Positions 7,321-12,876 of a stretch of DNA of 12,876 bases are shown piece by piece. The position numbers and the translations under genes were made by a program. Positions within the stretch are counted from its first letter, which is position 1; the number at the start of each line of letters is the position of its first letter. This DNA is from Bacteroidales bacterium. GTDB taxonomy: Bacteria; Bacteroidota; Bacteroidia; Bacteroidales; UBA7960. The notes beneath the pieces are model-generated. The model was not told the DNA's origin. It worked only from the letters and a program-made list of their open reading frames with translations, and made no database searches. The stretch covers positions 1 through 12,876 of the forward strand of contig SKYG01000285.1 of the NCBI GenBank assembly GCA_007128045.1, in the 5' to 3' direction.

Positions 7321-7755
7321 TTATTTATTCAACAATTTTACGATTCCAGCCAGAAAGGCCTCAGGTTTGGGTGGACAGCCCGGTATGTACAGATCAACAG
7401 GTATTATACTGTCGACAGGCCCTGCAAATGTATTTCCTTCGGCAAAAATGCCTCCCGTGCAACCACAGGCCCCTACTGCAATCACCAGTAAAGGTTTGGG
7501 AGCCTGCTCATAAATTGTCAACAGCCTGGACCTGCACTTCTGGTTGATGGAGCCGGAAACGACCAACACATCGGCATGCCTGACACTTCCAACCAAAACC
7601 ATCCCAAATCGCTCTACATCATAACGCGGGGTCAGACAGTCAAGCAACTCAATATCACAATTGTTGCATGAAGCCCCGGCAAAATGAAAGAGCCACAAAG
7701 ATTTTTTAAAACAATAATCCGTCAGTCCCACAGCATATATATTGTTAAATAACAA
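7321..7755 (-). CDS. [NiFe] hydrogenase small subunit, NuoB/EchC-like
   Basis: This subunit carries the proximal [4Fe-4S] cluster that feeds the NiFe site. With a TTG start at 7753-7755 the protein has 144 residues. Cluster ligands are visible: GASCNNCDIELLDCLTPRYD (C30, C33), GACGCTGGIF (C97, with an extra C99) and YIPGCPPKPEAF (C127). The frame stays open upstream to an ATG at 7914, but those residues (rich in CCCC and lying fully inside the NuoH-like gene) resemble no family member. The TTG lies 2 nt after the NuoH-like stop and gives an N-terminus of ordinary length (KKSLWLFHFAGASC...). No clear ribosome binding site is seen, so the start is uncertain by a few codons. Short length is normal for group 4 hydrogenases. 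Confidence 0.9.
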   Translation of the reverse strand: MLFNNIYAVGLTDYCFKKSLWLFHFAGASCNNCDIELLDCLTPRYDVERFGMVLVGSVRHADVLVVSGSINQKCRSRLLTIYEQAPKPLLVIAVGACGCTGGIFAEGNTFAGPVDSIIPVDLYIPGCPPKPEAFLAGIVKLLNK

Positions 7756-7757
7756 GT

Positions 7758-8684
7758 TTACAGTCCGGCATAGGCCAGTAAAATCGCAACAACAGCAATC
7801 AGGTTCATCCAAATAAAAAAGAACCTCAACGACTGTCCGACAGTAAGCCTGGGGTTGGTGTTGCGCACCAGGGTGATCAGCAAGACCAGGCCTATAAGTT
7901 TCAGAAGCGACCATAAAATATGGATGCCGTCGAGCCGAAATCCGCCAAGCAAAACAACTATAACGAAAGAAGGCAGGACAAGCATCATGATATATTTGGC
8001 AAGTTTCGCCAAAGCAAGGGTCAGTCCTGAGAATTCGAGAAATATCCCACCCGCGATTTCTGTTTCGGCATCTGCCAGGTCAAAAGGTACGAATGCCAGC
8101 TTTGCCTGAACACACATCATGAGCGGTATAAACAACAAAACTCCGGACAGGCTTCCGATAAATGCGCCTTCCTGCTGTTGCAGCAGGATGATGTCATGAA
8201 TGCTTACCGTATTGCCTGCTTTAAGAATGATTGCAGCCAGCACCAGAAGCATGCTGAATTCATATCCGATCAGCAGTTTAATTTCACGTGATGCACCAAG
8301 GTTTGACAATGGATTGCCACTGGCTAAGGCTCCGATAATATAGGAAATGGTAGGTACCATCATCAGGTAAAAAATGACGATAAGATCACCCTGAAAGCCA
8401 TTGCCGATGCCAAACACAGGAATAAATATCAACACACATGATAAACATGCGCCTGTTACGGCAAACACAGGAGCCATTAAAAACAGCGACTTTGCCGCCT
8501 CAGAAGAAACGATGGTTTCCTTTGCCAGCAACTTCACGAAGTCATAGAAGGGTTGCAGCATGGGAGGGCCAACCCGGAATTGTAACCTGGCTGTAAGCTT
8601 CCTGTCGAACCAGGAAAGAAATCCCCCTGCTACAGAAGCAAATAAAAGACCCGGAAAGATAAAAAAGTAGAAGACTTGTGCCAT
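7758..8684 (-). CDS. NuoH/EchB-like hydrogenase membrane anchor subunit (ND1 family)
   Basis: The 308-residue protein with about eight membrane helices is of the respiratory-chain NADH dehydrogenase subunit 1 family (NuoH, EchB, MbhM, HyfC). Typical stretches are the N-terminal GGFLSWFDRKLTARLQFRVG (about 21-40) followed by PPMLQPFYDFVKLLAKE, and VPFDLADAETEIAGGIFLEF (about 201-220). The last is the conserved acidic loop that docks the peripheral arm. In complex I this subunit forms the quinone chamber; hydrogenases of this type have no quinone and use it to couple redox energy to the antiporter arm. It starts 2 nt after the polyferredoxin stop and ends 2 nt before the small-subunit start. 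Confidence 0.94.
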   Translation of the reverse strand: MAQVFYFFIFPGLLFASVAGGFLSWFDRKLTARLQFRVGPPMLQPFYDFVKLLAKETIVSSEAAKSLFLMAPVFAVTGACLSCVLIFIPVFGIGNGFQGDLIVIFYLMMVPTISYIIGALASGNPLSNLGASREIKLLIGYEFSMLLVLAAIILKAGNTVSIHDIILLQQQEGAFIGSLSGVLLFIPLMMCVQAKLAFVPFDLADAETEIAGGIFLEFSGLTLALAKLAKYIMMLVLPSFVIVVLLGGFRLDGIHILWSLLKLIGLVLLITLVRNTNPRLTVGQSLRFFFIWMNLIAVVAILLAYAGL

Positions 8685-8686
8685 AA

Positions 8687-9175
8687 CTATTCAGATTCTT
8701 TTATGTTCTCCCACGCATATTCCCTGACAAGGACATGTTCATTCAACGCATAAATGTATTTGCCCTCATCAGGCTCCTGATCGGTAAATGAAATAGCTTC
8801 CTTATGACAGGTGTCGATACATCTCAGACTTGCTGTTGACTCATCATAATGGCAATAATCACAGATGGATTTACGCACGTCAAACAGATGGTTCATCAAG
8901 GTGCCGAACGGACAAGCCGTAACACACGATTTACAGGCAACACACAGATTAGCAGCCCGTTCAACAACACCTTCGCGGTTACGCTCCAGTGCCTCTGCTG
9001 GACACACCTCTATGCACGGAGCATCTTCACATCGTCTGCACGTAAATTGAAAAGCAGCCAGCTCAAGCAGACCATTCATCCCATTGTTATCAGGATGAAA
9101 CGGGTACGCACACTCAACAGAGCAAGCTTCACACTCCCGGCACCTCATTAAATCGATCAGAATCTTTTTACTCAT
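8687..9175 (-). CDS. Four-cluster ferredoxin-like electron transfer subunit (HycB/CooF/NrfC type)
   Basis: The 162-residue iron-sulfur protein has sixteen cysteines arranged as four [4Fe-4S] sites: C12-C15-C18-C22; C46-C49-C54-C58; C78-C81-C84-C88; and C105-C108-C119-C123. This is the HycB/CooF/NrfC/PsrB pattern, with ligands swapped between motifs in known structures. It lies directly between the diaphorase pair and the hydrogenase core, which suggests it carries electrons between them. The usual two-cluster NuoI/MbhN-type ferredoxin of Mbh hydrogenases is not seen in the window, so this protein probably takes its place. No signal peptide is seen, consistent with a cytoplasmic location. The gap to the upstream diaphorase gene (9176-9240, 65 nt) is the largest inside the operon and shows no convincing promoter or terminator. 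Confidence 0.92.
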   Translation of the reverse strand: MSKKILIDLMRCRECEACSVECAYPFHPDNNGMNGLLELAAFQFTCRRCEDAPCIEVCPAEALERNREGVVERAANLCVACKSCVTACPFGTLMNHLFDVRKSICDYCHYDESTASLRCIDTCHKEAISFTDQEPDEGKYIYALNEHVLVREYAWENIKESE

Positions 9176-9240
9176 TGTGTTGTTACAATAATCTATTGGT
9201 GATTGACCTAACCTGTTTTATTCATGCAGGCTAAGCTGTA

Positions 9241-10074
9241 TCACCAGATATGTGGCTGATCCTTTATCTCATCATAGGTAAATACCGGCCCGTCGCGACA
9301 CACGAAATAACCACCCAACATGCAGTGTCCACATTTCCCGAGGCCGCACGACATATTTTTCTCCATCGACAGGTAAATCAGGTGGTCAGGAAACCCCTTT
9401 TCAAGCAGTTTCATGGTGCCGTACTTCATCATTACCGGCGGACCGCATACCACAGCCACTGCATTCGGCAGGTCTATGTCTATATGGTCGAGCAATACCG
9501 TGGCCACACCTACATGTTCATCCCAATATCTGTCAGCAAAATCGACAGTACGCAACGTGCTGAAATTATCTATCTGGTTCAGCTGGCTAAACAAAGGTTT
9601 GTAAATACAATCCTGTGGTGTTTTCGAGCCATAGCACAGGGTAACCTTTCTAAGCTTGTCTTTGATGTCTATCAAAGCGTAAAGCAAGGAACGAATGGGT
9701 GCCAGGCCGCAACCACCGCTTAATATGATGACCTCTTTATCAATGAATTTCTCCAGCGGGTATCCTCTCCCATAAGGCCCCCTGACACCCAGCACAGCGC
9801 CAGGCTCAAGTTTATGCATCAGTTCAGTTACATAACCCGCCTTCATGATGGTTACATCAAAGCGTTCTTTGATCAGGGGAGACGATGATGGGGTAAATGG
9901 AGCCTCACCAATGCCGTCGAGGGTCAGTTCTATGAATTCGCCTGTTTTGAAACTGAACGCTCGCTCTGGCACAAGCACAAAAGTCTTGATCAGCGGTGAT
10001 TCGTCAATGACCTTCTCAACAACTGCCTTCATGGGCCTATATATGTTCCCGTTAACAGCCATTTGGTAATTCAT
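9241..10074 (-). CDS. HydG/AsrB-like FAD- and NAD(P)H-binding [2Fe-2S] oxidoreductase subunit
   Basis: The 277-residue flavoprotein is of the ferredoxin-NADP reductase superfamily, in the branch with sulfhydrogenase gamma subunits, AsrB and PyrK. An FAD-binding barrel fills about residues 12-108 (GEAPFTPSSSP at 56-66; GPYGRGYP at 99-106). A nucleotide-binding domain follows (GGCGLAPIRSLLY at 120-132; VCGPPVMM at 209-216). The C-terminus has the PyrK-type [2Fe-2S] motif C243-x4-C248-x2-C251-x7-C259 ending RDGPVF. It should exchange electrons with NADH or NADPH; the sequence alone does not tell me which. The start overlaps the HydB-like stop as ATGA (10071-10074), so the two are coupled and probably form a diaphorase pair as in Pyrococcus soluble hydrogenases. 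Here the pair heads a membrane hydrogenase operon. Confidence 0.92.
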   Translation of the reverse strand: MNYQMAVNGNIYRPMKAVVEKVIDESPLIKTFVLVPERAFSFKTGEFIELTLDGIGEAPFTPSSSPLIKERFDVTIMKAGYVTELMHKLEPGAVLGVRGPYGRGYPLEKFIDKEVIILSGGCGLAPIRSLLYALIDIKDKLRKVTLCYGSKTPQDCIYKPLFSQLNQIDNFSTLRTVDFADRYWDEHVGVATVLLDHIDIDLPNAVAVVCGPPVMMKYGTMKLLEKGFPDHLIYLSMEKNMSCGLGKCGHCMLGGYFVCRDGPVFTYDEIKDQPHIW

Positions 10075-11069
10075 TTTGTCAGTTCCACCAACAATTCATT
10101 TTTATCTATTTTTCCGATGCATGCATCTATACACCGGCCACAACCCGTGCACGCCATGGCCTCATATTTTTCAGGCCTGTACAGGTACTTACACAAATAC
10201 CTGTTTTTGAACCTGTTATCAAGCCTTTTCAATGGATCTTCCCCGCCGGCAGTACGTTCAAAACCTGGATATTGGCAGGCATCCAGCTGACGTACCTTCT
10301 CGAATCCGGGCCGGTCTATTAAAAGAAAACACGTACACGTCGGACATATAGTAGCACAAGCCCCACAAGAGACACATGTGCGTGAGTACGAGTGCCAGAC
10401 CGATGCCTCTGAATTGACTACAGCATCTGTGCTCTCCTGGTAATTGGGAAGCCGCTTGTTACGCTTCTCCAGCTCCCTTTTCTGCTGCTGCCTCACATGC
10501 TGTATTTCAAGCGGTACCTCATCCATACTTTCAAATGAAACGGAATCCAGAATTCCAGACAACAGATGCGCCCCTTTTTCAGAATGCGACGAAAGCCATA
10601 CATGACCGTTCAGCACATGAACCGACAGGTCATGGTGCTTCTCCGGATAAGGGTTCAGGCCATAACTGGTACAATGACAATGTGTGTCTGTCAAATGGCA
10701 GTCAGCACCAACCAGAATCGTATGTTTCCGTCTACTGGCATAGTAAGTATCAGGGTAATCCTCATCAAGGAAAAACTTGTCAAGAAGATCAAGTGCTGCC
10801 AGATCGCATCCTGGTATTCCCATGATTATCGTCGGATGGATTCCTGCCGTGTCGGCAACCACATTCTCTTTTATGGGAATAAAAAATGTCTTTAAGGGTA
10901 TAACAGGTTTCGGATGGTTATACACAATATCCGGAATATGCGCTTCACCAATGCACTCATAATCCGTAGCTTTTACTCCCTTTAATGGGGCAAAAACCCG
11001 GTAAGTGTTCAGAATGCCAGCTAAAGCACCATCCCAGACTTCTTTGTCAAGCTTGTAATACCCTGCCAT
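10071..11069 (-). CDS. HydB/AsrA-like 4Fe-4S electron transfer subunit (hydrogenase beta subunit family)
   Basis: The 332-residue protein resembles sulfhydrogenase beta subunits (HydB) and anaerobic sulfite reductase AsrA. The N-terminal region has the family pattern GIPGCDLAALDLLDKFFLD (about 84-102) followed by GADCHLTDTHCHCTSYG (121-137), with C88, C124, C131 and C133 that may bind metal. The C-terminal half has two ferredoxin motifs: C232-C235-C238-C242 (CVSCGACATICP) and C307-C310-C313-C317 (CTGCGRCIDACIG, without the usual proline). Between them DACQYPGFERTAGGEDP (264-280) is also family-typical. It is the first gene of the operon and passes electrons between the flavoprotein encoded next and the downstream iron-sulfur proteins. 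No clear ribosome binding site precedes the ATG. An AsrAB reading is less likely, since no AsrC or sulfite reductase gene is present. Confidence 0.9.
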   Translation of the reverse strand: MAGYYKLDKEVWDGALAGILNTYRVFAPLKGVKATDYECIGEAHIPDIVYNHPKPVIPLKTFFIPIKENVVADTAGIHPTIIMGIPGCDLAALDLLDKFFLDEDYPDTYYASRRKHTILVGADCHLTDTHCHCTSYGLNPYPEKHHDLSVHVLNGHVWLSSHSEKGAHLLSGILDSVSFESMDEVPLEIQHVRQQQKRELEKRNKRLPNYQESTDAVVNSEASVWHSYSRTCVSCGACATICPTCTCFLLIDRPGFEKVRQLDACQYPGFERTAGGEDPLKRLDNRFKNRYLCKYLYRPEKYEAMACTGCGRCIDACIGKIDKNELLVELTK

Positions 11070-11111
11070 ACAAACGTTTTATTAGACACCATGACAAAAC
11101 GAATGTTGGTT

Positions 11112-11119
11112 CAATAATA
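11112..11119 (-). promoter_or_regulatory. Possible -7 element TATTATTG for the hydrogenase operon
   Basis: It resembles TAnnTTTG with one mismatch (A at the fifth position). It lies 43-50 nt upstream of the first operon gene. No clear -33 element was found. Confidence 0.2.
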
Positions 11120-11156
11120 AAAACTTGTGATCATGTGAACAATGACAGGGATCAGG

Positions 11157-11178
11157 AAAAAACATGACTTTTATCATG
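11157..11178 (-). terminator. Hairpin plus T-run after the regulator gene; also reads as an FNR-like site
   Basis: On the minus strand, 1 nt after the regulator stop codon, a stem CATGAT/GTCATG (one T-G pair) with an AAAA loop is followed directly by six T residues (11157-11162). This has the form of a weak intrinsic terminator. The same bases 11164-11177 read ATGAC-N4-ATCAT on the plus strand, close to the palindrome at 12097-12110, so the element could instead or also be an operator for the operon downstream. The short AT-rich stem makes full termination doubtful. Confidence 0.4.
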
Positions 11179-11179
11179 C

Positions 11180-11881
11180 TCAGAAAGCCTTTCCAATCTT
11201 ATGTAAAGCCTTCTTGTCCAGAAGCTTAATCTTCCTTCCACGTATCTCGATCAGCGAGTCGTGTTTAAACTCCGAAAGCAGCCGGATCACCGTTTCAGTA
11301 GCTGTTCCGACAAGATTGGCCAGATCCTCTCTGGAAAGACAAATAATCGTACCGTCTGTACTGTGTTCTGATTTGAATATGTTTTCGAGGCTGAGTAATG
11401 TCTCCGCCAATCGTTCGCGCACAGATTTTTGGGCCATCGAGGTGATCTTACTTTCGGCACCATCAAGCAAAAGGCTCAGTGTGATCATGATCCGCTGCGA
11501 CAGGTCGGGATACTTAATGGTTAACTGAAAAAATTTACGCTTAGAAATAAAACAACATACAGAGTCATCAAGTGCCGTGGCAGAGGCTGAATGTGGACGG
11601 CCGGAAATTACGGAGCGCAAACCAAGAAGCTCGCCCGGCATGACAACCCTGATTATCTGCTCCTTACCTTCAGGGCCAAGCTTGTACACCTTGATAGTGC
11701 CTGAATGGATGCAATAAATGCCCAATGCACCTTTCCCCTCATAAAATATGATCTGGCCCTTCTTATAAAAGTAACACGTCTTTTTTATGCTCAGATCCAG
11801 CATATCACTCTCATCAACGCCCTTAAACATGGACTTTCTGTGAATGGGACATTCATCGCATGTGACATTTACGATAGGCAT
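11180..11881 (-). CDS. CRP/FNR-family transcription regulator
   Basis: The 233-residue regulator has a cyclic-nucleotide-binding-like beta-barrel (about residues 36-125; IIFYEG, CIHSGTIKVYKLGPEGKEQI, MPGELLGL) and a C-terminal winged helix (LSREDLANLVGTATETVIRLLSEF). In the recognition helix TETVIR keeps the glutamate and arginine used by CRP and FNR to read TGA half-sites. Cysteines resemble FNR only in part: C8-x2-C11 at the N-terminus and C109/C110 at the position of FNR C122, but no cysteine at the usual third N-terminal place; C36 is a possible substitute. ATG 11881 is chosen because the family-like MPIVNVTCDEC starts there. The frame is open to 11995, but those residues look unrelated. 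Lying next to the hydrogenase operon and divergent from hypF, it is a likely local redox or oxygen regulator. Confidence 0.9.
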   Translation of the reverse strand: MPIVNVTCDECPIHRKSMFKGVDESDMLDLSIKKTCYFYKKGQIIFYEGKGALGIYCIHSGTIKVYKLGPEGKEQIIRVVMPGELLGLRSVISGRPHSASATALDDSVCCFISKRKFFQLTIKYPDLSQRIMITLSLLLDGAESKITSMAQKSVRERLAETLLSLENIFKSEHSTDGTIICLSREDLANLVGTATETVIRLLSEFKHDSLIEIRGRKIKLLDKKALHKIGKAF

Positions 11882-11965
11882 AGCAGCATGAAATAGGAGC
11901 GGCACCAACTTCCAGCACCCAATTATGTTGCAATTTATGAATATTTCGCTAAATACGAAGATTTT

Positions 11966-11979
11966 ATGACATATATCCT
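11966..11979. promoter_or_regulatory. Candidate FNR-like operator before the regulator gene
   Basis: ATGAC-ATAT-ATCCT matches the perfect palindrome at 12097-12110 in 12 of 14 positions and keeps the TGA of the left half-site. It lies 85 nt upstream of the regulator ATG and would fit self-regulation. The right half is degenerate, so chance similarity in an AT-rich region is possible. Confidence 0.35.
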
Positions 11980-12019
11980 GCATTATCCAAGCCATCTGCT
12001 ACGTGTAAAAGCCCTGAAA

Positions 12020-12052
12020 CAGATACTATGCCTGCACCTGGCATCTGATCTG
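12020..12052. repeat. Imperfect dyad in the divergent promoter region
   Basis: The outer arms CAGAT (12020-12024) and ATCTG (12048-12052) and the inner arms ATGCC (12028-12032) and GGCAT (12040-12044) are complementary. Each side has a 3-nt mismatch between its arms, and the loop is 7 nt. There is no T-run on either side, so it is unlikely to be a terminator. It lies between the two FNR-like sites. It could be a protein-binding site or have no role. Confidence 0.4.
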
Positions 12053-12096
12053 GATTTAAAACATGAATAATACGGGGTAATTGTTAGCGGAAATAT

Positions 12097-12110
12097 ATGA
12101 TATATATCAT
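12097..12110. promoter_or_regulatory. Perfect FNR-like palindrome ATGATATATATCAT before hypF
   Basis: This 14-nt perfect palindrome has the architecture TGAT-N4-ATCA of FNR sites (consensus TTGAT-N4-ATCAA) and differs only at the two outermost bases. Its centre (12103.5) lies 33 nt upstream of the centre of the TACATTTG -7 element, so it sits near -40 relative to the expected start. This is the classic class II activator position. The likely binder is the CRP/FNR-family regulator encoded next to it. Confidence 0.6.
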
Positions 12111-12132
12111 GATTTTCTTTTGAACCTTGCCG

Positions 12133-12140
12133 TACATTTG
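12133..12140 (+). promoter_or_regulatory. -7 promoter element TACATTTG for hypF
   Basis: It is an exact match to the Bacteroidota sigma-A -7 consensus TAnnTTTG. The start of transcription would be near 12143-12144, giving a leader of about 64 nt. No good TTG at -33 is seen; the FNR-like palindrome occupies that area, which suits an activator-dependent promoter. Confidence 0.5.
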
Positions 12141-12195
12141 AATGATCAACCACATAATGTCTGTAAAAACAACATATAACAAGCCTGACATCTTT

Positions 12196-12201
12196 AAGGA
12201 G
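12196..12201 (+). promoter_or_regulatory. Ribosome binding site AAGGAG deciding the hypF start
   Basis: AAGGAG lies 6 nt before ATG 12208. The in-frame ATG at 12157 has no such site, and the residues it would add precede the usual HypF start, so 12208 is preferred. Confidence 0.65.
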
Positions 12202-12207
12202 CATTGC

Positions 12208-12876
12208 ATGGATGCAGATGCAACGCAGGCCTTGATCATACATATCAGCGGTCTCGTACAAGGAGTAGGCTTCAGGCCATTTGTTTATCGCACAGCTTCA
12301 AGAAACTGCATTGAAGGCTGGGTGAAAAACACTACAGACGGTGTGCATATTAAAGCCGTCGGAACACCACATCACCTTTCCGGGTTTATCAAAGACATTA
12401 CCCAAAACCCACCCGTTGTAGCCAACATCTCCGACATACAGATAATACCCTCCCGAAAGAATGGGGAACGCGGGTTTCATATTATAAGCAGCGCCGATTC
12501 ACCGGAGAAAGTCACAGAGGTATCTCCCGACATAGCAGTATGCCCTGACTGTCTGTTAGATATGGAGCGACAGCCACACCGGAAAAGCTTCCTTCTTGTC
12601 AACTGCACCAATTGTGGCCCCCGCTTCAGCATTATCAAAGATATACCTTACGACCGGCAACAAACCTCTATGGCGGGCTTCACCATGTGTAGCCAATGTT
12701 CGGCAGAATTTAACGATATCCTTGACAGGCGGTTTCATGCGCAGCCAATCTGCTGCAATGACTGCGGGCCAGAATACACTTTGTTCTCTTCCGCCGGCAT
12801 CCCTGAGGCACATAACAACATTGCTAAAGAAACTGCAAAGCGCATCGATGGTGGTCACATCATCGCCGTCAAGGGA
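12208..12876 (+). CDS. hypF: HypF, carbamoyltransferase for [NiFe] hydrogenase maturation (3' end outside window)
   Basis: 223 residues are visible and the frame runs off the right edge; full HypF is usually about 750 residues. The acylphosphatase domain is at about 10-95 with GLVQGVGFRPFVYRTA (R23) and the catalytic-type asparagine N41 in VKNTTDG. Then come four cysteine pairs of the zinc-finger region: C112/C115, C133/C136 (NCTNCGPRFSII), C161/C164 and C182 or C183/C186. GGHIIAVKG at the edge is the start of the YrdC-like domain. HypF uses carbamoyl phosphate and ATP to make the thiocarbamate on HypE that becomes the cyanide ligands of the NiFe centre. Its place beside the hydrogenase operon fits this role, and other hyp genes probably follow. 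An FNR-like palindrome and a TAnnTTTG promoter precede it. Confidence 0.95.
   Translation, partial: MDADATQALIIHISGLVQGVGFRPFVYRTASRNCIEGWVKNTTDGVHIKAVGTPHHLSGFIKDITQNPPVVANISDIQIIPSRKNGERGFHIISSADSPEKVTEVSPDIAVCPDCLLDMERQPHRKSFLLVNCTNCGPRFSIIKDIPYDRQQTSMAGFTMCSQCSAEFNDILDRRFHAQPICCNDCGPEYTLFSSAGIPEAHNNIAKETAKRIDGGHIIAVKG

Larger units (their letters stand above)
11070..11179. promoter_or_regulatory. Leader region between regulator gene and hydrogenase operon
   Basis: This 110-nt gap should hold the operon promoter. On the minus strand, TATTATTG (11112-11119) matches the Bacteroidota -7 consensus TAnnTTTG at all but one fixed position. It would put transcription start near 11108, about 40 nt before the ATG. 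The FNR-like sequence at 11164-11177 would then be centred near -62, a usual class I distance. The element TGTGATCATGTGAACA (11126-11141, plus strand) holds a near direct repeat TGTGATCA/TGTGAACA of unknown meaning. All of this is motif reading without experimental support. Confidence 0.3.
11882..12207. promoter_or_regulatory. Divergent control region between the regulator gene and hypF
   Basis: This 326-nt stretch has no convincing gene. Open frames crossing it have no recognisable content. It holds two FNR-like sites (11966-11979 and 12097-12110), a 33-nt imperfect dyad (12020-12052), a -7 element TACATTTG (12133-12140) and the hypF ribosome binding site. The left part around 11921-11965 is AT-rich and probably contains the regulator promoter, but I see no clear -7 consensus there. 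Confidence 0.6.

Noticed and set aside
10071..10074. Idea that the HydB/HydG-like pair is an AsrAB sulfite reductase module
   Set aside because: The families are similar, but there is no AsrC-like siroheme subunit and the pair heads a hydrogenase operon, so a hydrogenase diaphorase role is more likely.
11126..11141. TGTGATCATGTGAACA as a CRP-type operator
   Set aside because: It is a near direct repeat, not an inverted one with CRP spacing (TGTGA-N6-TCACA), so I did not call it an operator.
11983..12261. 92-codon minus-strand frame across the divergent promoter region
   Set aside because: It overlaps the hypF start and the regulatory sites, contains no known motif, and has no sign of a ribosome binding site that I could support.

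Overview
The window carries one long leftward (minus-strand) operon for a membrane-bound, group 4-type [NiFe] hydrogenase joined to a diaphorase and an Mrp-type cation/proton antiporter. Upstream sit a CRP/FNR-family regulator gene on the same strand and, divergently on the plus strand, the start of the hydrogenase maturation gene hypF. The host is probably a Bacteroidota bacterium. The reasons are a TAnnTTTG-type -7 promoter element before hypF, a heptanucleotide tract (CCTTCGA/TCGAAGG) of a kind I recall from Bacteroidota genomes, uneven use of Shine-Dalgarno sites, and moderate base composition judged by eye. This assignment is inference; no marker gene is present.

Layout from right to left. 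At 12208-12876 (+) is the 5' part of hypF. At 11882-12207 is a divergent control region with a perfect FNR-like palindrome. At 11180-11881 (-) is the regulator, then a short terminator/operator region. The operon follows: a HydB/AsrA-like 8Fe-8S protein (10071-11069), a HydG/AsrB-like FAD/NAD/[2Fe-2S] protein (9241-10074), a 16-cysteine polyferredoxin (8687-9175), and the hydrogenase core: NuoH-like (7758-8684), small subunit (7321-7755), NuoC-like (6852-7307) and large subunit (5545-6810). The Mrp part is an ND5/MrpA-N-like antiporter (3615-5486), a fused MbhD/MbhE-like MrpA-C protein (3045-3602), mrpB (2605-3045), mrpC (2270-2608), mrpD (723-2267), mrpE (241-726) and mrpF, which runs off the left edge. 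mrpG presumably follows. Most junctions are overlaps or gaps under 15 nt, which points to one transcription unit.

How the parts probably work together (inference from families). NAD(P)H gives electrons to the FAD protein. They pass through the 8Fe-8S protein and the polyferredoxin to the small subunit and reach the NiFe site of the large subunit, where protons are reduced to H2, or the reverse. The NuoH-like and antiporter subunits couple this to H+ or Na+ movement. HypF supplies cyanide ligands for the NiFe centre, and the FNR-like protein probably controls both transcription units in response to oxygen or redox state.

The main oddities are these. The heptamer tract has become the C-terminal coding end of the large-subunit gene, and loss of one repeat unit would fuse that subunit in frame to the next protein. 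MrpA is split, and its antiporter half lacks the usual TM5 glutamate. FNR-like sites recur in front of the regulator, hypF and the operon.
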